DNA of 5,836 bases from assembly GCA_007134665.1 (NCBI GenBank), contig SLKH01000030.1, forward strand, positions 1-5,836, given 5' to 3'. The position numbers and the translations under genes were made by a program. Under the pieces are notes generated by a model. It searched no databases. It was not told where the DNA came from and saw only the letters and a list, made by a program, of their open reading frames with translations. This document shows, piece by piece, positions 1-5,836 of this stretch. How positions within the stretch are numbered: the stretch's first letter is position 1; each line of letters opens with the position of its first letter. Source of the DNA: Balneolaceae bacterium. Lineage in GTDB: Bacteria > Bacteroidota > Rhodothermia > Balneolales > Balneolaceae.

Positions 1-636
1 CACCTGATGCCATCCCAAAAACTGTTGGATGAAACGGAATTTCCATCAACAGAAGAAAAGCTGGGAATGATCCAGTATGCTATTGAGTCATTACCGCGAC
101 TTGGAATGCGTTTTATCGGGATGGATCATTTTGCCAGGGAAGATGACAGCCTTAGCCGTGCACTGGACCAGGGAACATTGCAGCGTAATTTCCAGGGTTA
201 CAGTACTCATGCAGAAACAGATATGATTGCTTTTGGAATGTCGGGAATTTCGCAGCTTGAAGAGAGCTACTACCAGAATACAAAAGACCTGGGTGAATAT
301 TACCGGATGATTGATGAAAATAAATTACCTGTAATCAAAGAATTGAAACTGACACGGGACGATAAAATCCGGAAAGCGCTGATCATGCAAATAATGTGTA
401 CAAGTAACCTGGATTTTATTGAATTCTCAGATAAATACGGGATTGATTTTGAAAGCTATTTCAGGGAAGAACTTGAAAATCTTGATGTGATGGAAGATGA
501 TGGACTGCTGATTAGAATGGAAAATGGAATAATTATTACAGAATTGGGACGGCTGTTTTTACGTAATATTGCTATGACTTTTGATGCATACTTAAAAGAA
601 CCCGGGAGGGAAAAAAGATATTCAAAGACGGTATAA
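1..636 (+). CDS. hemN: Oxygen-independent coproporphyrinogen III oxidase, C-terminal part (cut by left edge)
   Basis: Radical-SAM enzyme that decarboxylates coproporphyrinogen III to protoporphyrinogen IX without oxygen, in the cytoplasmic part of heme synthesis. The frame is open from base 1 (His-Leu before the first Met at 7), so about 211 C-terminal residues of a protein usually near 455 are present. The radical-SAM core with its CxxxCxxC cluster lies outside the window. Visible family blocks, compared from memory with E. coli HemN, are RFIGMDHFA, RNFQGYST, the SGIS segment, LTRDDKIRK, and the C-terminal winged-helix-like part ending GRLFLRNIAMTFDAYL. These fit HemN itself rather than the shorter HemW homologs, which lack this C-terminal domain. 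The stop at 634-636 lies 114 bp before ctaA on the same strand. No clear terminator separates them, so co-transcription is possible but unproven. Confidence 0.95.
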   Translation, partial: HLMPSQKLLDETEFPSTEEKLGMIQYAIESLPRLGMRFIGMDHFAREDDSLSRALDQGTLQRNFQGYSTHAETDMIAFGMSGISQLEESYYQNTKDLGEYYRMIDENKLPVIKELKLTRDDKIRKALIMQIMCTSNLDFIEFSDKYGIDFESYFREELENLDVMEDDGLLIRMENGIIITELGRLFLRNIAMTFDAYLKEPGREKRYSKTV

Positions 637-750
637 TTCTTATTTTATCTGAATGAAACGATCTGTAAGTCACCAATAATTCTGACATCTATACTGACCC
701 GGAAATTGAACAGTAATTAACCTTATGATTCAGGCCATACGACTATTCTC

Positions 751-1818
751 ATGACCCCAACCGACAGAAAACACATTCGGATCTGGTATTGGAGTGGTGC
801 CGTTTTGGTATTTATCATTCTTGTAATCGGCGGAATTACCCGTTTGACGCAGTCAGGATTGTCTATGGTAGAGTGGAACCCGGTTATGGGTGTGATACCA
901 CCTCTTACCGAAACTGACTGGATGGAAACATTTGACAAATACCGGGAGTTTCCCGAGTACCAGCACCATAATCGGGGGATGAGCCTGGCTGAGTTTAAAT
1001 TGATCTTTTTTTGGGAATATTTGCACAGAATGGCTGGCCGGCTGATCGGACTGGTCTTTATTATTCCATTCGGATGGTTTGTAATCCGGAAAAAGTTTTC
1101 TCCCCAACAATTGAGAAGGGCTTTACTGTTACTCGGACTTGGCCTTGTCCAGGGAATTATGGGCTGGTATATGGTGATGAGCGGCCTGGTTGATGTACCT
1201 TATGTGAGCCCGTACAGGCTGGCTGCTCACCTGTTAATTGCATTTGCAATTTTTGGATGTTGTGTCTGGTTTGCACTGGATCTGAAACGTTATCGGTATC
1301 AGTATCCTGCAGGGAATGGCCCCGGATTTAATTTGCGCTGGTGGCTGATAGGGCTCATGGTTGTGTTGGTCCTCCAGGTAGCCTGGGGTGCCTTTACAGC
1401 GGGATTGAATGCCGGCCATGTTTATAATACGTTTCCGAAAATGAATCAGTTCTGGGTACCTCCTGAGGCCTGGATGCTGGAACCGTTCATCCAGAATTTA
1501 TTTGAAAATCCTGCTGCAGTTCAATGGATTCACCGTGTATTGGGAACACTGTTAATTGTTATGGTTATTTATATCTGGGCAAAAACAATGTTTTCAAATG
1601 CAGATAAATCTGCAAAGTGGTGGAGTGTTGCTTTATTGGGTATGGTATTGGTTCAGTATCTAACCGGAGTGATTACATTGCTCCAGCATGTACCGGTATC
1701 CCTTGCGGTCATCCATCAGGCACTTGCAATGATTCTGTTTGGGGTGGTTATCGGTTTTTATTATTACGCCAGTAGTCAGTTACCCGGATGGAGACAAAAG
1801 AAAATAACTCATTTTTAA
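751..1818 (+). CDS. ctaA: Heme A synthase (COX15/CtaA family)
   Basis: Integral membrane enzyme that oxidises the C8 methyl of heme O to the formyl group of heme A, the cofactor of aa3-type cytochrome oxidases. The 355 residues form about eight membrane helices in two homologous four-helix halves. The N-terminal signature GGITRLTQSGLSM is at 27-39. The four heme-ligand histidines are His92 (EYLHR), His160 (RLAAH), His261 (WIHR) and His322 (VIHQ). NTFPKM at 226-231 is also typical. The long first loop (about 40-80, with WNPVMG and EFPEYQHHNRGMS) and the absence of a Cys pair in the loops match the mitochondrial/alphaproteobacterial COX15 type rather than the Bacillus type; the adjacent Cys170-Cys171 lie inside a helix. 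ATG 751 is chosen because the signature helix follows directly. No Shine-Dalgarno sequence is visible. The next gene starts 24 bp after the stop. Heme O synthase (ctaB) is not in the window. Confidence 0.96.
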   Translation: MTPTDRKHIRIWYWSGAVLVFIILVIGGITRLTQSGLSMVEWNPVMGVIPPLTETDWMETFDKYREFPEYQHHNRGMSLAEFKLIFFWEYLHRMAGRLIGLVFIIPFGWFVIRKKFSPQQLRRALLLLGLGLVQGIMGWYMVMSGLVDVPYVSPYRLAAHLLIAFAIFGCCVWFALDLKRYRYQYPAGNGPGFNLRWWLIGLMVVLVLQVAWGAFTAGLNAGHVYNTFPKMNQFWVPPEAWMLEPFIQNLFENPAAVQWIHRVLGTLLIVMVIYIWAKTMFSNADKSAKWWSVALLGMVLVQYLTGVITLLQHVPVSLAVIHQALAMILFGVVIGFYYYASSQLPGWRQKKITHF

Positions 1819-1842
1819 ACTTTCACTTTAAATCAGTTATCC

Positions 1843-2331
1843 ATGTACTTTTGGTCAGTTTATGTTCACATTTTGATGGCGATGTTCTGGATTGGAGGTA
1901 TGCTTTTCACTGCTGCAGTTCTGGTTCCGGTAAGTCGTGATAAAATGTTTGAAAACAGGCGCGGTGAGTTATTCAAAAAAGCCGGTACAATTTTCAGCAG
2001 AATAAGCTGGGTCATCTTTTTGTTGATGATTGTGACCGGAATTACTGCATTGCTGGGAATGGGATATTCTTTTTCTGAATTGACTTCATCCTATTTCTGG
2101 GGTTCCGGTTATGGCCGTGCATTAATGGGTAAGCTTCATCTGTTCGCGTTTGTACTGATCCTGAGTGGGGTACATGATTTTTGGCTCGGCCCAAAAGCTG
2201 CCGCACTGATGGATTCAGAACCTGAAAGCCAGAGAACAAAACGGCTTCGCAAAGCATCAAGTTGGGTCGGACGGATAAACCTGATATTCGGATTGCTGAT
2301 CTTATATTATGCTGTTTCACTCGTCAGATAA
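1843..2331 (+). CDS. Small four-helix membrane protein, CopD/HemJ-like
   Basis: A 162-residue protein with four predicted membrane helices (about 6-30, 52-72, 96-116 and 143-161). Helix 1 contains YVHILMAMFWIGGMLF with His9. Helix 3 begins GKLHLFAFVLILSG and carries Lys97, His99 and His111, followed by a conserved-looking Gly-Pro at 116-117. The Lys-Leu start of helix 3 and the later Pro resemble the CopD copper-resistance domain. The His in helix 1 plus Lys-Leu in helix 3 also recalls HemJ, the membrane protoporphyrinogen IX oxidase. It starts 24 bp after ctaA and is probably co-transcribed with it. Its place beside hemN and ctaA suggests a role in heme or copper handling for oxidase assembly, but sequence alone does not separate these options. 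It is longer than a typical HemJ (about 140-150 residues) and far shorter than full-length CopD (about 300). Confidence 0.75.
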   Translation: MYFWSVYVHILMAMFWIGGMLFTAAVLVPVSRDKMFENRRGELFKKAGTIFSRISWVIFLLMIVTGITALLGMGYSFSELTSSYFWGSGYGRALMGKLHLFAFVLILSGVHDFWLGPKAAALMDSEPESQRTKRLRKASSWVGRINLIFGLLILYYAVSLVR

Positions 2332-2408
2332 TATCATCTAAAAGTGTCATAATCAGTTTATAAGCATAGTGAAAATGACTATATAGAAATTTCGGTCATG
2401 ATAAAGAG

Positions 2409-2438
2409 ATCCCCTTTTTGAAGTGGGTGAAGGGGGAT
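2409..2438. repeat. GC-rich inverted repeat (hairpin) in the 2332-2555 gap
   Basis: ATCCCCTTT (2409-2417) pairs with AAGGGGGAT (2430-2438) over nine positions, with one G-T wobble, around a 12-nt loop. It lies 77 bp after the CopD/HemJ-like gene. No T-run follows, so it is not a classic intrinsic terminator on the plus strand. It could be an RNA-end or processing structure, or part of a dispersed repeat. The rest of this 224-bp gap shows no gene and no convincing promoter. Confidence 0.5.
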
Positions 2439-2555
2439 GACCTGTTAATGACAGTATGATTGGAACTAAACGAACTTAATGGTTATGACATTAGTGAGAA
2501 TGAAGCCACATTATCATATTTGGCCTGAATTGCCGGTGAACATCGGAATTTGAAT

Positions 2556-3821
2556 ATGAAAATCAAAAAAACATTCAGATCTGTCTGGCTCTGGAGCCTT
2601 GCTTTTTTCATTCTTGCAGGGTTTACAGGAGTTTTATACCGATTTGGAATGTTTTATTCGCTCCCGGTTGAACTTTCATTGAATAATATCCGTCATGCCC
2701 ACTCTCACCTGATGTTCTTCAACTGGGTTACACCGGTGCCTATGTTTTTTATCGCGGCTTACATATGCAGATCTGTACCGGCAGCCGCTTCTGAATTTAA
2801 AAGAACCATTTATACCGTATTAATCATAGGGTTTGCTTCATACCCATTTTTCCTTTTCTATGGATACCGCTCAGTTCCAATTGGAGGAGCTGAACTGCCT
2901 TTTTCTGTGATACTTTCCGGGCTGATTATGATCGCCTGGTATTGGTTTATTAGCGTATATCTGAAGTATCGTCCAAATAGCAAAGCGGGGCTGCCCAGGC
3001 TTTTTTATGACTCATCACTGATGATGCTATTTGTCAGTTCCCTGGGTGCGTGGGGAGTTGCCGTATTTCAGTTTGGAAATATCGATAATCCTCTGCTGTC
3101 TTCAGCAATGACCCATTTCTTTCTTGCAGTCTTTACCGGAGGCTGGTGCGTTATCTCGGCAATTGGGATCATCTATCATATTCTTGAAATTAACAGATCG
3201 GCCATACCAGAATCATGGTTGATAGCTCCCATTGTTTTAGGTGTGCCCCTGACATTCCCGTTCGGCTTACCGGTAGAGCTTTTAACAAATCAGCTCTTAA
3301 TCGTTGCCAGTTTTGGCGCTATTTTGGTTGTGGCAGGTTTGTCAGCCAACTTGTTTTTGCTGATGAAACTAAGAAGGATCCGGCTGATCTGGTGGTGGCT
3401 GGTTACGGTAAATCTGTTAATTGCCCATGTTTTGATGCTGTTTGGAGGGGGTGTATTCCCGTTTTTACTCTGGATCGGTGAGCACGGACTGAGGGTACTC
3501 TATCTGCATGTTATATTACTCGGATTTGTTAGTATGACTTACCTGGGTGCCTGGCATTCACTTCACCGAAGTATGAACAGGAATGGTTTGAAGTTTTTTG
3601 TATTTGCGATTTTGCTGCTACTGATTATGTTGTTTTTTTCAAGCGGTCTTATTCCTGCTACGTGGTTGCCCGGATGGCATTTCCAGGCGCTATTGTGGAT
3701 ATCGTTCTTGCCGGCAGCTGCAGGTTTAGTGGAATTTATAATTCACTGGAAAACAAACCCGGATTCAGAAGTAAAACCAATGGCGACCTATGCTGAAAAG
3801 AAAATGAGAAGTACTAAATGA
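2556..3821 (+). CDS. Polytopic membrane protein resembling a reduced heme-copper oxidase subunit I
   Basis: I do not recognise a named family. The 421 residues carry about 12 predicted membrane helices (roughly 12-32, 50-71, 85-103, 114-136, 152-173, 186-210, 220-240, 246-270, 277-297, 314-333, 345-364, 374-397), the number in the heme-copper oxidase subunit I core. Helix 2 opens with RHAHSHLMFFNWVTP. Taking His49 as the low-spin heme ligand, Met at +4, Phe at +6 and Pro at +11 match aa3 subunit I (HGLIMIFFVVMP). Helix 10 has YLHVILLGF; His318 with Gly at +5 parallels the second His of cbb3 HVHSGALG, while the high-spin ligand position is Tyr316. Helix 6 starts with His187, but no His-His pair follows for copper B. 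I infer a bis-His heme protein without an oxygen-reducing centre; NnrS-like is an alternative. ATG 2556 is preferred to TTG 2550, two codons upstream. The C-terminal tail is charged and soluble. Confidence 0.7.
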   Translation: MKIKKTFRSVWLWSLAFFILAGFTGVLYRFGMFYSLPVELSLNNIRHAHSHLMFFNWVTPVPMFFIAAYICRSVPAAASEFKRTIYTVLIIGFASYPFFLFYGYRSVPIGGAELPFSVILSGLIMIAWYWFISVYLKYRPNSKAGLPRLFYDSSLMMLFVSSLGAWGVAVFQFGNIDNPLLSSAMTHFFLAVFTGGWCVISAIGIIYHILEINRSAIPESWLIAPIVLGVPLTFPFGLPVELLTNQLLIVASFGAILVVAGLSANLFLLMKLRRIRLIWWWLVTVNLLIAHVLMLFGGGVFPFLLWIGEHGLRVLYLHVILLGFVSMTYLGAWHSLHRSMNRNGLKFFVFAILLLLIMLFFSSGLIPATWLPGWHFQALLWISFLPAAAGLVEFIIHWKTNPDSEVKPMATYAEKKMRSTK

Positions 3822-3830
3822 CAGTATTTT

Positions 3831-3848
3831 TCACTCGATAGTGATTTT
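3831..3848 (+). terminator. Weak intrinsic-terminator-like hairpin after the 12-helix membrane gene
   Basis: TCACT (3831-3835) and AGTGA (3840-3844) form a perfect 5-bp stem with a CGAT loop, followed directly by TTTT. It starts 10 nt after the stop codon. The stem is short and only 40% GC, so termination may be weak. The remaining gap to 3988 is AT-rich and shows no gene. Confidence 0.3.
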
Positions 3849-3988
3849 AATAGATAGGAACCAAATAAGAAAAACGTGTTTAACTCAATCCATTGCGTTG
3901 AAATTTTGATTATTCAGAAAACTATTTCATTATAAGATGTACTGAAAAGTTCTGCGAAGTTGAATCGAAGCTCATTAAATTCGGGGCT

Positions 3989-4786
3989 ATGCATAAGAAT
4001 TGGAGTAGTTCTGCTGCAATAGTTTTAATTGCAGCATTATTGATAGTGCAGCTTTTTATACCTGCACTTCAGGCTCAGAATATATCTGAATCAGATGTAC
4101 CCGGCTTGCTGGAGCGTGCTGAGGAATTAAAACAGTCTGCTGATGAACCAGCAGCCCGGGAATTGTATGAGCAGGTAATTGAATACGATACTCTGAACTT
4201 CGAGGCGTTGTGGAACCTCAGTTTGCTTTATTCGAAGGAGGGACACCGGCTTGAAGATCAGAATGAAATGGAATCGTATTACAGAGATGCAAAAGAATTA
4301 GCTGAAACTGCAGTTGAATATTATCCGGATGAATCCGAATCGCACTATGTATATGCAGTTGCTGTTGGGCGATTGTCAGACATCTCAACTCCGCGTGAAC
4401 GAATAAGGGCATCAGAAGAGATCAAAGAATCTGTAGAACGTGCACTTGAACTTAATCCGGGCCATGCAGGTGCATGGCATCTGCTGGGAATTTGGCATTC
4501 AAGGGCAGCTAATCTGACCAGGGCTGAACGGTGGGCAGCTAACCTTTTATTTGGAGGAGCTCCTGAAGGAGCAAGTAATGATGAAGCAGAAAATAACCTG
4601 AAAAAAGCAATTGAACTGGATCCTGATAATATCCTGTTCCATGTTGATCTTGCCCGGTTTTATATAACAGTGGGGCGATACGATGAAGCCGGGGATATAT
4701 TGGAACTGACGATTAATTTGGAACCATCCGAAATGGATGACCCCGATTTACTGGGAGAAGCAAAGGAATTATTAGATGATTTATAG
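3989..4786 (+). CDS. Secreted TPR protein, RMDN (regulator of microtubule dynamics)-like
   Basis: A 265-residue exported protein. A signal peptide covers about 1-29, with a hydrophobic core at 9-26 and likely cleavage after LQA. There is no lipobox Cys, so it is probably soluble in the periplasm. The mature part is acidic and helical, with TPR-like units near 36-68, 71-112, 145-172, 197-214 and 215-247; clear TPR endings are RALELNPGHAGAWHLLG and KAIELDPDN. The segment 135-210 (RERIRASEEIKESVERAL, then LLGIWHSRAANLTRAER and AANLLFGGAPEG) follows the block order I recall for eukaryotic RMDN1-3: arginine-rich start, KE-V-AL-L-P, LLG-W, L-E-A-LL, A-ELDP. TPR folds bind proteins or peptides; the partner here is unknown. 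The stop overlaps the end of the convergent gene. ATG 3989 starts directly before the signal peptide. Confidence 0.85.
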   Translation: MHKNWSSSAAIVLIAALLIVQLFIPALQAQNISESDVPGLLERAEELKQSADEPAARELYEQVIEYDTLNFEALWNLSLLYSKEGHRLEDQNEMESYYRDAKELAETAVEYYPDESESHYVYAVAVGRLSDISTPRERIRASEEIKESVERALELNPGHAGAWHLLGIWHSRAANLTRAERWAANLLFGGAPEGASNDEAENNLKKAIELDPDNILFHVDLARFYITVGRYDEAGDILELTINLEPSEMDDPDLLGEAKELLDDL

Positions 4787-5236
4787 CCCCGATCTTCGTC
4801 CTCTGCTTTCCTGTATCAGGTTTACCAGATGAATAAATCCGTACATCAGTAAGAAGGCTCCGATCAGGTAGGCTACCGAGCCGGGATTCATCACGATGAG
4901 CAGGGCAAATAATAAAATGATAAAACCCAGAAGAGTTAGCTGCATCATCAGGAAGGTGAGGCCGAATACCCCGAGAAAGAAGGCAAATGTATAAGGTATC
5001 AGTTCGGGAAGTAAAAAAATCAGGACTGCTGTAAGCAGAGACAGTGCAGTAAGGAAATTACTGACCTTGAAATATAACAGGATAAGACTCAGTGCAACCA
5101 GGTATCCCCCGACGATATAATACAGGAAATTGGGCCAGATCAATGCAAGAGCTCCGGTTGCCAATGCAAGCAGTGCGTTAAATAGTTTCCTCTGCCCCGA
5201 TTTTTTATGAACCGTTACCTGAATTTCCTGATACAT
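4781..5236 (-). CDS. Small membrane protein with three internal hairpin repeats (HdeD/DUF308- or DUF3096-like)
   Basis: A 151-residue, very hydrophobic protein with a short basic N-terminus (1-20) and a basic C-terminus (RGRRSGL). It contains three related units of about 41 residues, each a helix, a Pro-containing turn and a second helix: LIWPNFLYYIVGGYLVALSL from 32, LIFLLPELIPYTFAFFLGVF from 72, and LIVMNPGSVAYLIGAFLLMY from 113. The turn prolines are Pro35, Pro77 and Pro118. Repeated units of this kind occur in HdeD/DUF308 proteins, and the first unit resembles DUF3096. Function is unknown; HdeD itself is linked to acid resistance in E. coli, which should not be transferred here. The gene ends convergently with the TPR gene, sharing 6 bp, and is divergent from the Cys-motif gene at the right edge. 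I see no convincing promoter of its own. Confidence 0.8.
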   Translation of the reverse strand: MYQEIQVTVHKKSGQRKLFNALLALATGALALIWPNFLYYIVGGYLVALSLILLYFKVSNFLTALSLLTAVLIFLLPELIPYTFAFFLGVFGLTFLMMQLTLLGFIILLFALLIVMNPGSVAYLIGAFLLMYGFIHLVNLIQESRGRRSGL

Positions 5237-5424
5237 GTCTGTTTTCGGTTTATGTAAGGTATTGCAAAATCTATTCGATCAAATAAAAGATACTTATTAT
5301 TAAAATCGCATTGAATCAAAACAGTATTGAGTAAATCTGATTAAGATGCAAGAAAATCGGAGATTGATGAACAATATTCCAGGTTAAGATACCTTGTATG
5401 AAGCGCAAATAATTGCATAAATAT

Positions 5425-5457
5425 TTTGGACAAAGCACTCTTAAATAGTTATCTTTA
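5425..5457 (+). promoter_or_regulatory. Bacteroidota-type promoter for the Cys-motif gene
   Basis: TTTG (5425-5428, -33 element) and TATCTTTA (5450-5457, -7 element) are separated by 21 nt. They fit the TTTG / TAnnTTTG consensus with one mismatch at the last base. Transcription would start near 5461-5466, leaving a leader of about 20 nt before ATG 5484. A small inverted repeat, GCAA-N4-TTGC (5405-5416), sits just upstream. The rest of the 5237-5483 divergent gap is AT-rich with no gene seen. Confidence 0.6.
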
Positions 5458-5460
5458 TAG

Positions 5461-5471
5461 TGTAGCCTACA
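5461..5471. promoter_or_regulatory. Dyad TGTAGCCTACA over the likely transcription start (candidate operator)
   Basis: A perfect 5-bp inverted repeat (TGTAG / CTACA) around a single central C begins 4 nt after the -7 element, where transcription should start. A repressor bound here would block initiation. The regulator is not identifiable. TGTA/TACA half-sites recall BlaI/CopY-type repressors, but the half-site order and spacing differ from the usual TACA-N2-TGTA. Confidence 0.35.
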
Positions 5472-5483
5472 TACATTATTCGG

Positions 5484-5836
5484 ATGAAAAAAACCTATTC
5501 GATCATACTATTTATTTCTTTTATGATTGGCGCAATCCAGCCGATCATTCCTGTGATCGAATATCATCTGTATAAGGAGAGTATCATTGAACTTTTTTGT
5601 GTGAACCGGGATCAGCCGGAAATTCAATGTGATGGTGTTTGCTACCTTTCATCACAAATTGAAAAAAATGAAGAGGATCATACAAGCCTGAAAAGCTACA
5701 ATGTAGACTTCTACCCGGTTGGGTTGACGTTTGCATCTTTCACTGATCTGAGAGTCTATCCTAATGAATTCGAACTTCCTCTTTCATTAATCCCCGGCTT
5801 GAAATTCGGGTATTCAGATTTGCATTCCCCGCCTCC
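5484..5836 (+). CDS. Small membrane-anchored protein with Cys-x9-Cys-x3-Cys motif (cut by right edge)
   Basis: The frame is open from ATG 5484 to the window end: 117 full codons plus an incomplete one that must be Pro. A hydrophobic N-terminal segment (about 5-25, ending QPIIPVIEYHL) is a signal anchor or uncleaved signal peptide. Next comes ELFCVNRDQPEIQCDGVCYL with Cys39, Cys49 and Cys53, then a charged stretch with EKNEEDH (60-66), and a final His-Ser-Pro-Pro-Pro at 114-118. From memory, the NRD-x-P...C-x-G-x-CYL block and a His-Pro-Pro end recur in small uncharacterised Bacteroidota proteins, so the stop codon is probably just beyond the edge. Three Cys plus His near the ends suggest metal binding or a disulfide outside the inner membrane; copper is a guess. 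It has its own promoter and a candidate operator immediately upstream. Confidence 0.75.
   Translation, partial: MKKTYSIILFISFMIGAIQPIIPVIEYHLYKESIIELFCVNRDQPEIQCDGVCYLSSQIEKNEEDHTSLKSYNVDFYPVGLTFASFTDLRVYPNEFELPLSLIPGLKFGYSDLHSPP

Noticed and set aside
1270..1280. Adjacent Cys170-Cys171 of heme A synthase as the regulatory Cys pair of Bacillus-type CtaA
   Set aside because: The codons lie near 1258-1263, inside a predicted helix; the Bacillus pair is in an extracellular loop and is separated by several residues.
853..1419. Minus-strand and alternative-frame ORFs across ctaA
   Set aside because: All are shadows of ctaA, whose heme-ligand motifs establish the true frame.
2042..2320. 92-codon minus-strand frame opposite the CopD/HemJ-like gene
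   Set aside because: It lies wholly opposite a gene with conserved helices and histidines and shows no protein-like pattern.
2409..2438. Hairpin as an intrinsic terminator for the ctaA unit
   Set aside because: No T-run follows the 3' arm on the plus strand; kept only as an inverted repeat.
2550..2555. TTG start two codons upstream of ATG 2556
   Set aside because: No Shine-Dalgarno sequence supports it, and ATG 2556 gives a normal Lys-rich start directly before the first helix.
3215..3481. 88-codon plus-strand frame inside the 12-helix membrane gene
   Set aside because: It overlaps a clearly coding frame with strong membrane-protein features and has no recognisable domain of its own.
5237..5340. 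Promoter for the minus-strand triple-repeat gene
   Set aside because: TATCTTTT and a TTTG can be found on the minus strand, but the spacing is about 24 nt and other AT-rich matches are equally good, so no site could be chosen.
1..5836. CRISPR array, tRNA, rRNA, insertion sequence or phage genes
   Set aside because: No regularly spaced repeats, tRNA-like cloverleaf, transposase motifs or flanking terminal repeats were seen.

Overview
The window looks like chromosomal DNA from an aerobic or facultative member of the Bacteroidota/Balneolota group. The evidence is moderate GC (low to mid 40s by eye), start codons without clear Shine-Dalgarno sequences, one good Bacteroidota-type promoter (TTTG, 21-nt spacer, TAnnTTTA), and protein families common in that group. 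The phylum is an inference; no rRNA or other marker gene is present.

Layout. Bases 1-636 hold the C-terminal half of HemN (oxygen-independent coproporphyrinogen III oxidase), cut by the left edge. After a 114-bp gap come ctaA (heme A synthase, 751-1818) and, 24 bp later, a small four-helix CopD/HemJ-like membrane protein (1843-2331), probably co-transcribed. A 224-bp gap with a GC-rich hairpin (2409-2438) precedes an unnamed protein (2556-3821) with about 12 predicted membrane helices. Its histidine pattern resembles a reduced heme-copper oxidase subunit I. A weak terminator-like hairpin follows it. Next is a secreted TPR protein (3989-4786) resembling the eukaryotic RMDN family. It overlaps by 6 bp, tail to tail, a minus-strand gene for a small membrane protein with three internal repeats (4781-5236). 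The 247-bp divergent gap carries the promoter and a dyad over the probable transcription start of the last gene. That gene (5484 to beyond the right edge) encodes a membrane-anchored protein with a Cys-x9-Cys-x3-Cys motif and a His/Pro-rich end.

How the genes fit together. The first four genes share a heme and respiratory-oxidase theme: a tetrapyrrole oxidation step, heme A formation for an aa3-type oxidase, a small membrane protein of a copper/porphyrin-linked fold, and a putative heme-binding membrane protein. The edge gene may add a metal-related function. The TPR and triple-repeat genes have no clear link to this theme. There is no tRNA, rRNA, CRISPR array, insertion sequence or phage gene. 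The best candidates for something undescribed are the oxidase-like protein at 2556-3821 and the Cys-motif protein at the right edge.
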